Part shown: piece by piece, positions 16,852 through 26,401 of the stretch
Numbering within the stretch: the first letter of the stretch is position 1
Layout: every line of letters begins with the position of its first letter
DNA from: Arthrobacter gallicola
Lineage (GTDB): Bacteria; Actinomycetota; Actinomycetes; Actinomycetales; Micrococcaceae
Assembly: GCF_014836775.1 (NCBI RefSeq)
Contig: NZ_JACSQD010000007.1
Location: forward strand, 215,532-279,531
Length of the DNA stretch: 64,000 nucleotides
Direction of reading: 5' to 3'
Program-made: the position numbers and the translations under genes
The notes under the pieces: generated by a model
Seen by the model: only the letters and a program-made list of their open reading frames with translations
The model's database searches: none
Told to the model about the DNA's origin: nothing

Positions 16852-17853
16852 CTAGTTCCCCGCGTCGCTGCCAGCGGTGAAGGGGTTGAAGCGCAGCCGG
16901 TCGAACATGGCCTGTTGATCCGGCTGCGCGGCTCCGCCCCCGGCCATGCGGCCGTGGATATAGCGGGAGAGTTTTTCCTGCAGCAGGAGCGCTTCCTCGT
17001 CGCTGAAGGTGCCATGGGCCAGGGCGCCGGCCCGCTCCTCCAGTTCCGGCAGGCGGGCAAGGCCGGCGGCATCCGGCGCCATGACGATGCTGAAAGCTGC
17101 ATCCAGGACCGCGCCGGCCCGCTGCGCGTCGGAGGAAGCCGGATCAGCTTCCACGGCCTGCAGTGTGCGCTCCGCCAGTTCACGGGCCGGGTCATAGGCC
17201 TGCTGATCAAGGAGGAAAGTGAACAGCGCGGTGCTCGGTTCGAACTCACTGACCGGGGTGGAGAACCATTCCTGCAGGGCAGCGGGCCACTGCTCGTCAC
17301 CGGCAGAAAACAGCAGGGCCGTGGCGTAACCGGCGACCTCGCCGCGCAGCCGGCGTTCCTCCAGATCCGTCCCGGGCGCGAACTCCCGCAGGCCGGCTTC
17401 GGCCACCTGAATCACCTGCGCGGCCAGTCCGGGATCCTGGAGGGAACCGAAACCACGCCATCCGCCCTGATCCTGAACGTACCCGTGAAGTTCCCGCATC
17501 AGGTGCGGTATCCAGCCGCTGGCGGGACCGAATTCCTCGAGAGCCAGGGAAAACGCTCCGGTCAGATAGTTCACGTCCCGCGGACGGCGGTGGTCCCATC
17601 CCGCGTCATAAACGTGGACGGCGACTTCGCGGTCGTGGTTCAGGGCCGGCACCGATTCGGTGAACGCCCAGGCCCGCTCGCACAGGGCCGATCCCTGTTC
17701 CCGGTCACCGGCGGCCAGCAGCGTCTTGGCTGCCTGCAGCACCGTCATGACATAAACCTTCGGATGCGGTATCCCGGCTGCTTCCATCCCCCGGACTGCG
17801 GCGATTAGTTCCGCCGCGGCGTGCGGCGCTCCCCCAAAGTGCTGATTCCCCAT
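16852..17853 (-). CDS. Hypothetical helical protein
   Basis: 333-residue soluble protein, mostly alpha-helical, with TPR-like spacing of alanine-rich helices (VLQAAKTLLAAGDREQGSAL). I do not recognise a family or catalytic motif. The ATG at 17853 follows AAGG by 8 bases; the longer open frame upstream covers a terminator hairpin. It may be an in-cell scaffold; function unknown. Confidence 0.6.
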   Translation of the reverse strand: MGNQHFGGAPHAAAELIAAVRGMEAAGIPHPKVYVMTVLQAAKTLLAAGDREQGSALCERAWAFTESVPALNHDREVAVHVYDAGWDHRRPRDVNYLTGAFSLALEEFGPASGWIPHLMRELHGYVQDQGGWRGFGSLQDPGLAAQVIQVAEAGLREFAPGTDLEERRLRGEVAGYATALLFSAGDEQWPAALQEWFSTPVSEFEPSTALFTFLLDQQAYDPARELAERTLQAVEADPASSDAQRAGAVLDAAFSIVMAPDAAGLARLPELEERAGALAHGTFSDEEALLLQEKLSRYIHGRMAGGGAAQPDQQAMFDRLRFNPFTAGSDAGN

Positions 17854-17873
17854 GTGGTTTACCTTATCCGTTG

Positions 17874-17919
17874 CCGCAGCGGAGGGCGGCAGGATTACGC
17901 CCGCCGCCCTCCGCTGCGG
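17874..17919 (-). terminator. Hairpin terminator after the peptide-transport operon
   Basis: Perfect 17-bp inverted repeat (17874-17890 with 17903-17919) with a 12-base loop, 27 bases beyond the stop of the FAD oxidoreductase. There is no T-run, as is common for actinobacterial terminators. Confidence 0.6.
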
Positions 17920-17946
17920 CCACGGCGCCGGCACCTCAGTTCCGGC

Positions 17947-19365
17947 TTAGGAGTCGAAGCCGAGTCCCACGGCGTCGAGCGTCTTGAGGATGATGTTCCG
18001 CTTTCCGCCGTTGTGGTCTGCCCGGTCCATGGACCACCGGGTCAAGTTGATCCCCACCGAAGCCAGGGGTTCCGGCGGGAACGGGAGGGGCCGCTTCCGC
18101 ACCATTTCCACCCGCGTGCGCTCGGTTTCCTCCCCCGCCAGGAGATCCAGCAGGACGTCAGCGGCAAAGGCCGTTGCTCCGACACCGAGCCCGGTGAACC
18201 CGGCGGCGTAGGCCACTTTTCCTTTGCGTGCCGTACCAAAAAAGGCACAGAACTGGGTGCTGGAATCGATTGGACCAGCCCATTTGTGGCTGAATTTCAG
18301 CCCTTCGAGCTGAGGGAACGTGGTGAAGAAATGGGCGGCGAGTTTTTCCCAGGTCGCGGGACGGTCCTCGTGCCGGGGATTCACGCGTCCCCCGCGGAAA
18401 TACAGCGCGTCATACCCGCCGAACAGGATCCGGTTGTCCTTGCTGAGCCGGTAATAGTGGAACTGGTTGGCCATGTCCCCGATGCCCTGCCGGTTATTCC
18501 AGCCAATCGCGTCAAGCTGCAGCGCAGTGAGGGGCTCCGTCATCAGTGCGTAGTCGTACACCGTGACGGTCATCAGCTTGTTGCGCTTGAGCAGTGACGG
18601 ATAGGCGTTCGTGCCCAGCACCACCTGGCCCGCTTCCACCTGCCCGCCGTCGGTCAGTACGGTGACGCCGCCGTCGTGGTCTTTCAAACCCAGCACCCGG
18701 GTTTCCTCGTAAATCTCCACGCCCAGCTCAACCACTACCCGGGCCAGCTCCAGCCCCAGCTTGTAGGGATGGACCATCGCCACGGAATCCTGGTACCAGC
18801 GGCCCGCCAGATAGGTAGGCGAATTCACCTGGGCGCGCACCGCCTCCTGATCGAGGAAGACGCTGCCGGGTACCTCGTCTTCAGCGAGCCACTCCACCTG
18901 ATGCGGTTCGACGGCGACGTTGAGTTCCCCGCTGCGCTCCCAGTCGCAGTCCATGCCGTACTTCTCCACAGCAGCCTGCATACGTTCCAGATTCTCCAGG
19001 CCCAGGCGTTCCAGGGTGTCGAGTTCGTCCGGCCAGCGGTTTTTTCCGTTTTCGTAGCCGTGCGTGAGGCTTGACTCGCAAAAGCCTCCGTTGCGTCCTG
19101 AGGCTGCCCAGGCGATGCGCTGCGCTTCAAGCAGGATCACAGACCGTTCCGGGTTCCGTTCCTTGGCACGCAGGGCCGTCCACAGTCCGGTGTATCCGCC
19201 GCCAACAATCACCAGGTCTGCCCCGGTGCTTCCCTCCAAACGGGGATGGCGGGGAGCGGTGTCCTGCAGTTCGTCGGTCCAGAACGGGCGGTGAACGGCG
19301 TCCTCCAGTGCCTTGGCGACGACGGCGGGTTGGGGGACATTCCGTTCGAAAACGGTCGTATTCAC
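17947..19365 (-). CDS. FAD-dependent amine oxidoreductase (DAO / gamma-glutamylputrescine oxidase-like)
   Basis: 472-residue flavoenzyme of the glycine/D-amino-acid oxidase superfamily. The FAD Rossmann motif is DLVIVGGGYTGLWTALRAKE near residue 50, followed by the GRNGGFCESS stretch typical of PuuB-like oxidases, and a C-terminal GFTGLGVGATAFAADVLLDL FAD segment. It likely oxidises a secondary amine or amino group to an imine or aldehyde. It is the last gene of the operon with the amidohydrolase and ABC importer, about 98 bases after the ATPase gene, so it may act on the amine freed by the amidohydrolase. The GTG at 19365 has AGGAG upstream; the ATG-like start at 19404 lacks it. Confidence 0.85.
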   Translation of the reverse strand: MNTTVFERNVPQPAVVAKALEDAVHRPFWTDELQDTAPRHPRLEGSTGADLVIVGGGYTGLWTALRAKERNPERSVILLEAQRIAWAASGRNGGFCESSLTHGYENGKNRWPDELDTLERLGLENLERMQAAVEKYGMDCDWERSGELNVAVEPHQVEWLAEDEVPGSVFLDQEAVRAQVNSPTYLAGRWYQDSVAMVHPYKLGLELARVVVELGVEIYEETRVLGLKDHDGGVTVLTDGGQVEAGQVVLGTNAYPSLLKRNKLMTVTVYDYALMTEPLTALQLDAIGWNNRQGIGDMANQFHYYRLSKDNRILFGGYDALYFRGGRVNPRHEDRPATWEKLAAHFFTTFPQLEGLKFSHKWAGPIDSSTQFCAFFGTARKGKVAYAAGFTGLGVGATAFAADVLLDLLAGEETERTRVEMVRKRPLPFPPEPLASVGINLTRWSMDRADHNGGKRNIILKTLDAVGLGFDS

Positions 19366-19463
19366 GGGGTTGTTCTCCTGTTTCAGGGTGCGTTGCTGCC
19401 GCACCCGGGCGATCTGGCAGCAGCTGCCGCCAGCTTATGGCCTGGTCCTGGATCCTGGCGGGA

Positions 19464-21071
19464 TCAGGCCGGGGCAGGTTCCTCGTCCCACAGCGGGCGG
19501 GGACGGGAGCCGATGAGGTTGCGGGTGTATTCCTCTGCAGGGTCTGCCAGGATGCGGACGGTTGGGCCCTGTTCCACGATCCTGCCCTGGTGCATCACCA
19601 GCACTTCGGAACAGAGCCGGGAGACAACGGCCAGGTCGTGGGTGACGAACAGGATGGTGAGGCCGAACTGGTCGCGGAGTTCCTCCACCAGGTCGAGCAC
19701 CTGAGCCTGGACCGAAACGTCCAGGGCGCTGGTTGCCTCATCCAGGACCAGCAGCCGCGGACGGGCCGCGAGCGCCTTCGCCAGGGCCACGCGCTGGCGC
19801 TGCCCGCCGGAGAGTGCCCGCGGCAGGGCGTCGCAGCGGTCCTCGGCGATCCCCACCCGTCCCAGCAGTTCCCGGGCACTGTCCAGGGCTTCGCTGCGCC
19901 CTTGGTGCTGGTGCAGGCGGAAGACGTCGGCCACGGCTTTGCCCACGGGAATGCGCGGGTCAAGGGAGAGGTAGGGGTCCTGGAAAACGATCTGGACGTC
20001 CTTGGCAAGGATTTTGCGCTCGGCAGCCGCCAGCCGGCGCTGCGGCCTGCGGTTCCCGCCGAGGGTGAGTTCCCCCTCGGTGGCGGTTTCCAGCGCTACG
20101 ACCAGGCGGGCCAGCGTGGATTTACCCGAACCCGACTCGCCCACCACGCCAAGGGATCCGCCCTCGGGGAGGGTGAAACCGGCGTCGTCCAGGGCCGTAA
20201 GCACTTCACCGCGGGCCAGCTCGTAGCGTTTGGAAAGGCCCGCTGCCGCCAGCAGCGGCTGCCCGCCCGGGACGTCCACCCGTTCCGGAACCTGATCCAG
20301 TTCAATGGCAGGCGTCGCGTTGACCAGCTGGCGGGTGTAATCCTGCTGCGGGGCAAGGAACACGTCCCTGGTGGCTCCCTGCTCCACTACCCGGCCGTTC
20401 CGGAGCACGTAAACGCGTTCGCAGAGGCTGGCCGCCAGGTTCAGGTCATGGGTAATAAACAGCATGCCCATGCCCCGGGCCTGCTGCTGATCCCGCAGCA
20501 GGCTCACGATGCCTGCCTGCGTGGTGACGTCCAGTGCGGTGGTCGGCTCATCGCAGAGCAGGAGCTTCGGCGAGTTCAGCAAAGCCGCCGCGATCATCAC
20601 GCGCTGGAGCATACCGCCGGACAGCTGATGGGGGTGCTGGCCGGTGAGTTCCTTGGCCCGCCGCAGCCCCACCTGCTCCAGGGCCGTAATCGAACGCTCC
20701 ATGGCCTCGGCCCGGGAGAGCCCCTGGAACCGCAGCGTCTCCCCCAGGAAATCGCCGACGGTGCGGACGGGATTAATCCCGGCCCGGGGGTCCTGGAAGA
20801 TCATGGAGACGTCCTTACGGCGCAGGTCCATCAGGCGCTGCCGGCTGGCCGTCAGGGTGTCCAGTCCGCGGACGGAAACCGTTCCGGACACACCGGCCCG
20901 CTCCGGCAGGAGTCCAATCGCGGCCCGGATGGTCAGGGATTTCCCGGACCCGGACTCGCCCACCAGGGCAACGGCCTCGCCGTCGTCCACATGCAGCGAG
21001 ACGGTGTCCAGCAGCGGTGCTTTGTCCGGGAAGCCCAGGGTCAGGTCCTGGATCTGCAATAGCCGGCTCAT
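19464..21071 (-). CDS. Peptide/nickel-type ABC transporter ATPase, two domains fused (DppD-DppF type)
   Basis: 535-residue cytoplasmic ATPase with two complete nucleotide-binding domains. Domain 1 (about 1-255) has Walker A GESGSGKS, signature LSGGMLQRV and Walker B LLLCDEPTTALD. Domain 2 (about 270-535) has GESGSGKST, LSGGQRQRV and LVLDEATSALD. Separate DppD and DppF subunits are usual; here they are one chain. Overlaps the permease gene upstream by four bases, so it is coupled to it. It powers uptake through the permeases at 21068 and 21925. Confidence 0.92.
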   Translation of the reverse strand: MSRLLQIQDLTLGFPDKAPLLDTVSLHVDDGEAVALVGESGSGKSLTIRAAIGLLPERAGVSGTVSVRGLDTLTASRQRLMDLRRKDVSMIFQDPRAGINPVRTVGDFLGETLRFQGLSRAEAMERSITALEQVGLRRAKELTGQHPHQLSGGMLQRVMIAAALLNSPKLLLCDEPTTALDVTTQAGIVSLLRDQQQARGMGMLFITHDLNLAASLCERVYVLRNGRVVEQGATRDVFLAPQQDYTRQLVNATPAIELDQVPERVDVPGGQPLLAAAGLSKRYELARGEVLTALDDAGFTLPEGGSLGVVGESGSGKSTLARLVVALETATEGELTLGGNRRPQRRLAAAERKILAKDVQIVFQDPYLSLDPRIPVGKAVADVFRLHQHQGRSEALDSARELLGRVGIAEDRCDALPRALSGGQRQRVALAKALAARPRLLVLDEATSALDVSVQAQVLDLVEELRDQFGLTILFVTHDLAVVSRLCSEVLVMHQGRIVEQGPTVRILADPAEEYTRNLIGSRPRPLWDEEPAPA

Positions 21072-21928
21072 GCGAGTTTTCCTCCGATTCGATCTGAAAG
21101 TTCCTCGCCGAGGATGTTCACGGCCACCACCACCAGGACGATCACCAGGGCGGGCCAGAACGCCGGCAGCAGGTGACCGCCCAGCAGCGCGCCGCGGGAT
21201 TCCTCGATCATGGCGCCCCAGTCACTGGTGGGTGGCTGGACGCCCAGTCCGATGAAGGAGAGCGCAGCGAGGTCCGCCAGCACGTAGCCAAAGTTGAGCG
21301 TGGACTGCGCGCCGACGGTGGGCATGAGGTTTGGCAGCACCCGGCTCAGGACCACCCAGGGGGTCCGGAATCCGAGCACCTGGTAGGCCTGGACATAGGG
21401 GCGTCCGCGTTCCGCAGCCACCAGGGACTGGGTCAGGCGGGCCACATATGGGACGTAGGCGATGGTCATGGCGATGATCGGCGCGGTAAGTCCCTTGCCA
21501 AACAGGGCGATGGCCAGCATCGCCAGCAGCAGTGCCGGGAAGGCGAAGAGCAGGTCGAAGAACCGGCTGAGCAGCCGGCCCAGCAGTCCCTGGGACCAGC
21601 CCGCTGCCAGTCCCAGGAGCAGGCCCAGCACAGTGGACCCGATCATCACGAGGGTAGGGCCGAGCAGTGCGGTCCGTCCGCCGTGCATCAGCCGGCTGAG
21701 CAGGTCCCGGCCGAGTGCGTCTGTGCCCAGCAGATGTCCGGCACCGGGGCCGGCCAGCACGTTGTTCAGGTCCACGTAGTCCGGGTCATAAGGTGCAAGG
21801 ACCGGAGCGAACACCGCAAGGAACACCACCAGGGCGGTGAACAGCAGGGCTGCCCAGCCCAGAGGTGAGAGGAGCTGTCCGTAGCGGCGCAGTCCGGCCT
21901 GCTGCGGAAGGCGGAGCGTCAGGGTCAT
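21068..21928 (-). CDS. Peptide-type ABC transporter permease, DppC-like
   Basis: 286-residue inner-membrane permease with about six helices. Typical DppC features are LAPYDPDYVDL near the N-terminus, HLLGTDALGRDLLSRLMHG, and the EAA loop EESRGALLGGH region before the last helices. Overlaps both neighbours by four bases (ATGA-type junctions), showing tight translational coupling in the operon. Confidence 0.92.
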   Translation of the reverse strand: MTLTLRLPQQAGLRRYGQLLSPLGWAALLFTALVVFLAVFAPVLAPYDPDYVDLNNVLAGPGAGHLLGTDALGRDLLSRLMHGGRTALLGPTLVMIGSTVLGLLLGLAAGWSQGLLGRLLSRFFDLLFAFPALLLAMLAIALFGKGLTAPIIAMTIAYVPYVARLTQSLVAAERGRPYVQAYQVLGFRTPWVVLSRVLPNLMPTVGAQSTLNFGYVLADLAALSFIGLGVQPPTSDWGAMIEESRGALLGGHLLPAFWPALVIVLVVVAVNILGEELSDRIGGKLA

Positions 21929-22956
21929 CGGGTCTCCGTTCCGGCCGCGATACGCGGATCGATGAGGGGCTGGATAAGGTCGACGAGGGTGTTGACCAGG
22001 ACAAAGGCGGCCACGACCACCATGACGATCGCCTGTACGACGGCGAAATCCAGCCGGTCGATCGAAGTCACCAGCAGCTGCCCGATTCCGGCCAGCCCGA
22101 AGGTCCGCTCGATGATGGCACTGGAGACCAGCAGCCCGGCAACCAGCACACCGCTGACGGTGAGGATGGGCCCCAGGGCGTTGCGCAGGACATGCCGGAG
22201 CACCACCGCCCCGCGGTTAAGCCCGCGGCTGGTTGCCACCTCCACATGTTCGCGGACCAGCTGTTCGTTCATGGAGGAGCGGGTCACCCTCGCGACCATG
22301 GCGATGTAGGTGATGCCCAGGGCGAATGCGGGCAGCGTGAGGTGCCAGATCCGGTCCCAGCCGGCGTCGCCGCTGCCGAAGGACGGAAACCAGCCCAGGC
22401 CCACCGAGAACAGCGCCACCAGGGCGATGGCCGCCACGAAGGGTGGTACGGCCCCGGCAGCGGTCAGGGTGATGAGGATGAACTTGTCGCCGAACCCCTT
22501 GTTCAGGCTGGCCAGGATGCCGGCGAGCAACCCCAGGACGGTGATGAAGACGGCGGCCAGGGCCACCAGCTGCAGCGTGGTGGGCAGCCGGCTCAGGAGC
22601 ACTTCCGTGACGTCCTGGCGGTAGGTCAGGGAGCGGCCCCAGTCACCCTGGAAGATGCCGGTAATCCAGTTGAGGTACTGCTCCCAGGCGGGTTTATCCA
22701 GTCCGTACTGGCGGGTGATCTCCGCCAGCGCGTCGGGGTTCGGGCTGCGTCCGCGGAGCAGGAAGCGTGCCGGATCCCCAGGGACCAGGAAACGGGAGAA
22801 AAAGACGGCCAGGGAGGCAACGAACAGCGTTGCCGCAAGGACCGCGAGTTTCTGCAGGATAAAGACGGCGGGACCGCGTGCCCGGACTTTGGCCCTTTTT
22901 CCGGGAGCCGGTCCCGGCGCGCCCGCTGCGGTTGGTGCCTGTACTGCAGTGGTCAT
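21925..22956 (-). CDS. Peptide-type ABC transporter permease, DppB-like
   Basis: 343-residue inner-membrane permease with a cytoplasmic N-terminal tail of about 30 residues. DppB markers are visible: VPGDPARFLLRGRSPNPD, QYGLDKPAWEQYLNWITGI, GDWGRSLTYRQDV, and a C-terminal EAA-like loop. The ATG at 22956 lies next to the stop of the binding-protein gene; the longer frame upstream lies inside that gene. The frame of the next gene overlaps its stop. Confidence 0.92.
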   Translation of the reverse strand: MTTAVQAPTAAGAPGPAPGKRAKVRARGPAVFILQKLAVLAATLFVASLAVFFSRFLVPGDPARFLLRGRSPNPDALAEITRQYGLDKPAWEQYLNWITGIFQGDWGRSLTYRQDVTEVLLSRLPTTLQLVALAAVFITVLGLLAGILASLNKGFGDKFILITLTAAGAVPPFVAAIALVALFSVGLGWFPSFGSGDAGWDRIWHLTLPAFALGITYIAMVARVTRSSMNEQLVREHVEVATSRGLNRGAVVLRHVLRNALGPILTVSGVLVAGLLVSSAIIERTFGLAGIGQLLVTSIDRLDFAVVQAIVMVVVAAFVLVNTLVDLIQPLIDPRIAAGTETR

Positions 22957-22957
22957 G

Positions 22958-24625
22958 TCAGCGACCCCCAATCTTGGCTGCCCATGGGAAATACATGTAG
23001 TTGATGGACGGGGCGGCCCCGGTGATGCGGTTGCCCAGCCACATGGTGGTGACGCTTTCGTAGAGCGGACCCCAGACAACTTCCTCGGCGGCCAGCTGGG
23101 CGGCCTGGGCGGTGAGCCCTGCCCGCTCGTCCGGGTCCTTGGCTTCGAAGGCGGCGTTGACCAGGCCGTCGAATTCAGGGTTGCTCCAGCCGCCGTAGTT
23201 GCTGAAGTCCCCGGTCCGGAGCACGCTGTACATTTCCAAAGGCTCATTCGCGGAGAGGTACCAGGAGGTCACCAGCAGATCCACGCCCTCCCGGGCCTCC
23301 GGATCGGAAAACAGGGTGGTGTATTTGTCGTTGGACATGGTCTGGATTTCCGGGTCCAGGCCGATTTCCTTTGCCGCAGAGGCGATGGCTCGTGCCGTGA
23401 TGTCGAACGCGGCGTTCAGGGAAGCGGTGGCGAAGACGAACTTGCTGCCTTCGGCTCCGGCCTCCCGGATGAGCCGTTTGGCTTCTTCCAGGTCATAGGG
23501 CAGGGACGGCAGGGCTTCGAACGCCGCGTCCACGGTCTCCGGTGACGCTTCGTTCCAGACGTTCCGGGTGGTGAGGGCATCCGTCCCGGTGGCGTAACCC
23601 TGTTCGGCGGCGTTGATCAGGGCATCCCGGTTCAACGCCATCATGAGCGCCTGCCGGACCCGGACGTCTTTGAAGGTGCCTTCGAGGTCAGTGAACACCA
23701 TGCTTTGAACCGAGGTGTCCGTGCCGAAATACAGCGTGCCGGCATCTTCGTTGGCTTTGAGCAGGTCGATGGCGTTCGACGGGATCATAAAGCCGCCGTC
23801 GATCTCCCCGGTCTGGAGCGCGTTGGTCCGGGCGTTCGCATCCGGAAGCATCCGGAAGGTGACCCGCTCTGACTTAGCCCGGAGATCCTGGTCCCAGTAG
23901 TCCGCAAACCGCTGCAGGGTGATGCTCTCCCCCGGTTCCCAGCTTTCGAACTGGAAGGGACCGGTGCAGTTCACGCCCGTGGTGGAGTTGCCGTAGTCCG
24001 GACCTGCTTCTTCCAGGGTTGCGGCCGATTCCACCACTCCGGGGGCGCCCACCAGGGCCGAGTTGAACACATAATCCGGGCGGGTGGTCCGCACCGTGAC
24101 CTCGTACTCGCCCGTCTGCTCGATCGATTCCACATTCTGGTAGGAGGAAGCCCAGAAGGATCCCACCTCCGGCTCGATGTGGCGCGAGAGCGACGCCGCG
24201 ACGTCCTTTGCTGTCATCTCGGTGCCGTCGTGGAACTTCACGCCTTCCCGGATGGTGTAAACCCAGGTCAGCGGGTCCGGATTCGCGAAACCGGTGGCGA
24301 GCCCCGGAGAGGTGGTGAGGTCCTCGTTCCAGCGGAACAGCGACTCGCAGACGTTGGAGAGCACCGTGTTGTCCGGATAGTCAAAGGAGTAGGCATAGTC
24401 CAGGGAGTAGGGCTCCGCGTACATAGCCCAGTTAAAGTTCTCGATTTCCGAGCCCGGTTCCGGGCTCGACGTGCTGAGCGTGAACTTTTCCCCGTCCGAG
24501 GTCTCCCCGAGGCCCTGCGCACCGGCGGAGCAGCCGCCCAGGACCAGGCTGACGGCGACGACGGCGGCTCCCGCTGCGGCGAGGCGGAACGGTGCCTGCC
24601 GGGTGGAGCCCGGCACGGGAGTCAT
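22958..24625 (-). CDS. ABC transporter substrate-binding lipoprotein, SBP family 5
   Basis: 555-residue extracytoplasmic protein that captures the substrate for the importer. Signal segment VVAVSLVLGGC ends at a lipobox with Cys32. Family 5 features include LTWVYTIREGVKFHDGTEMT, ARTNALQTGEIDGGF and VRQALMMALNRDALI. Family members bind oligopeptides, nickel, glutathione or opine-like ligands; the ligand here is unknown. The start codon overlaps the amidohydrolase stop by four bases, and the stop is followed one base later by the DppB start. Confidence 0.9.
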   Translation of the reverse strand: MTPVPGSTRQAPFRLAAAGAAVVAVSLVLGGCSAGAQGLGETSDGEKFTLSTSSPEPGSEIENFNWAMYAEPYSLDYAYSFDYPDNTVLSNVCESLFRWNEDLTTSPGLATGFANPDPLTWVYTIREGVKFHDGTEMTAKDVAASLSRHIEPEVGSFWASSYQNVESIEQTGEYEVTVRTTRPDYVFNSALVGAPGVVESAATLEEAGPDYGNSTTGVNCTGPFQFESWEPGESITLQRFADYWDQDLRAKSERVTFRMLPDANARTNALQTGEIDGGFMIPSNAIDLLKANEDAGTLYFGTDTSVQSMVFTDLEGTFKDVRVRQALMMALNRDALINAAEQGYATGTDALTTRNVWNEASPETVDAAFEALPSLPYDLEEAKRLIREAGAEGSKFVFATASLNAAFDITARAIASAAKEIGLDPEIQTMSNDKYTTLFSDPEAREGVDLLVTSWYLSANEPLEMYSVLRTGDFSNYGGWSNPEFDGLVNAAFEAKDPDERAGLTAQAAQLAAEEVVWGPLYESVTTMWLGNRITGAAPSINYMYFPWAAKIGGR

Positions 24626-26313
24626 TGTGCTGCCTCAGTTTCGGGGAGGGCTGCTGTGGCCGGGCGCTGGTACACGCATTCCCCGCCGATCCAGGTCTGG
24701 GTGACGGAGGCCCGGTGCAGGTCCTCCAGGGGCAGCTCGAAAAGATTGATGTCCAGGACAGCCAGGTCAGCCAGCTTTCCGGGTTCGAGTGTGCCGGTCT
24801 GGGCCTCCCGGTGGTTGATCCAGGCCGAGCCCTGGGTGTAGGCATCCAGGATCTGCTTCAGAGTAAGCTGCTGGGATTCCGGTCCGAGCGGCGGAGCGTC
24901 CGAGCCCGGCGACCTCCGGTTGACGGCCACATGGATGGCAGCCACCGGGTCCGCGGTGGAGACCGGCCAGTCGCTGCCGGCTACCAGACGCGCACCGTGG
25001 GCCGCCAGCTCGCCGAATGGATAGTGGCGCTGCTCTGCCCCCGGCTCCAGGAAGGGCAGGGTGAGGGTGTCCATCTGGTCTTCGTGGCAGGCCCAGAGCG
25101 CCTGAAGGTTTGCAGCGGCTTCCAGGGGCGCGAAACGCCGGGTGTCCTCGGGCCGGACCACTTGCAGGTGTGCCAGATGGTGCCGGTTGTCGTTGGGTCC
25201 GTTGACCTCGCGGGCCGCCTCCACGGCGTCCAGCGCGTCGGTAACGGCCCGGTCGCCGAGCGCATGGAAGTGGACCTGCATACCGGCGGCATCGATCGCG
25301 GTGACGAATTCCTTCATCTCGGCCGGGTCGAAGAACTCGATCCCCCGGTTCTCCGTGTGCTGCCCGTGGTGATCCAGATACACGTGGTGCATCGCCGCGG
25401 TGTAGTTTTCGGCAACCCCATCCACCATGACCTTGACCGAGTTGGCATCCAGCTGGAGCGGATCGATTGCTGCCGCGACGGTGTCCCGGCGGCTCTTGAT
25501 GGCTTCCAGCTGGGAAATTCCGGCGGTCCGGTCCCACCACTGGCAGGCCGTGACGCGCACCCGTAGGTCCCCGGCCGCGGCCGCGTCCATGTAGACCTGG
25601 AGATTGTCCGCGTGCTCTCCTTCAGGAATGGGGACCCAGGCATCCTGCCAGGCGGTGATTCCCTGTGCGAGCAGAAGCTCCTGCGCAGCAAGCAGGCCAC
25701 GGTAGGCGAGTTCGTAGGGCACGGCGGGCTTAGCGTGGTTGAACAGGTCCACCGCGCCCTCGTGGACGGTACCGGCGGGAGTGCCGTCTGCCTCGCGCTC
25801 GAAACGGCCGCCGTCCGGATCGGGGGTCTTGGCGGTGATCCCGGCGGCCTCGAAGGCTGCCGTATTTGCCCAGGCCCCGTGATGGTCTCGGTTCTGGAGG
25901 AAGACCGGGCGGTCGGGGACCACAGCGTCGAGCTGCTGCCTCAGCGGTGTTCCGCCCGGGAAGAGGTCCATGGACCAGCCGGCGCCCAGGATCCACGGTT
26001 CATCCGGGTTCTCCTCTGCGTACGCTCCGATGGCGGCCAGTGCTTCCTCCGCTGATCCAACACCCGTCAGATCGCACTGGAGCATTTCGATCCCGGCGAA
26101 AATGGGGTGGATGTGGGCGTCCTGGAATCCCGGGACCACCAGCTGTCCCCGCAGATCGACGCGCTGCGTTCCGGCTCCCACGGTGGCGTCAATGACGTCC
26201 CCGGTGCCGACGGCGAGAATGCGCCCGCCAGCAATGGCCAGGCTGGCCTGGACAGGGGCGGCATCATTGCCGCTGTATACCCAGCCGTTCTCAAGGAGAA
26301 TCTCCGCGTGCAC
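24622..26313 (-). CDS. Amidohydrolase family protein (YtcJ / N-substituted formamide deformylase-like)
   Basis: 563-residue metal-dependent hydrolase. The metal-binding HxH motif is in GFQDAHIHPIFAG; further ligands are likely in VHFHALGDRAV and DWPVSTADP. Length and motifs match the YtcJ group, which includes the N-substituted formamide deformylase NfdA known from Arthrobacter. It has no signal peptide, so it should act on an imported amide. It is the first gene of a six-gene operon with an ABC importer and an amine oxidase, suggesting uptake, deacylation and oxidation of an N-acyl amine. The GTG at 26313 follows AAAGGA by 7 bases. Substrate is inferred. Confidence 0.85.
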   Translation of the reverse strand: MHAEILLENGWVYSGNDAAPVQASLAIAGGRILAVGTGDVIDATVGAGTQRVDLRGQLVVPGFQDAHIHPIFAGIEMLQCDLTGVGSAEEALAAIGAYAEENPDEPWILGAGWSMDLFPGGTPLRQQLDAVVPDRPVFLQNRDHHGAWANTAAFEAAGITAKTPDPDGGRFEREADGTPAGTVHEGAVDLFNHAKPAVPYELAYRGLLAAQELLLAQGITAWQDAWVPIPEGEHADNLQVYMDAAAAGDLRVRVTACQWWDRTAGISQLEAIKSRRDTVAAAIDPLQLDANSVKVMVDGVAENYTAAMHHVYLDHHGQHTENRGIEFFDPAEMKEFVTAIDAAGMQVHFHALGDRAVTDALDAVEAAREVNGPNDNRHHLAHLQVVRPEDTRRFAPLEAAANLQALWACHEDQMDTLTLPFLEPGAEQRHYPFGELAAHGARLVAGSDWPVSTADPVAAIHVAVNRRSPGSDAPPLGPESQQLTLKQILDAYTQGSAWINHREAQTGTLEPGKLADLAVLDINLFELPLEDLHRASVTQTWIGGECVYQRPATAALPETEAAQ

Positions 26314-26353
26314 CAAGGTGTCCTTTCGTAGCAAATATCGAGCCCTGCCAGTC

Positions 26354-26382
26354 ACGATATGGCGCGGATCACATTTGGTCAA
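26354..26382 (-). promoter_or_regulatory. Promoter of the amidohydrolase-ABC operon
   Basis: On the minus strand, TTGACC (26382-26377) and TATCGT (26359-26354) are separated by exactly 17 bases, a good housekeeping promoter. The -35 box lies inside a palindrome at 26378-26392, so a bound regulator would block it. Confidence 0.65.
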
Positions 26383-26392
26383 CAGTGTTGAC
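26378..26392. promoter_or_regulatory. Palindromic operator candidate (7-bp arms)
   Basis: GTCAACAGTGTTGAC is a perfect odd palindrome with a central G, overlapping the -35 box of the minus-strand operon and lying upstream of the TetR gene. It is the likely binding site of that regulator. Confidence 0.6.
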
Positions 26393-26401
26393 ATCACAGC
26401 A

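Noticed and set aside
19071..21062. 663-residue plus-strand frame
   Set aside because: Antisense of the FAD oxidase and fused ATPase genes, which have full motif sets on the minus strand.
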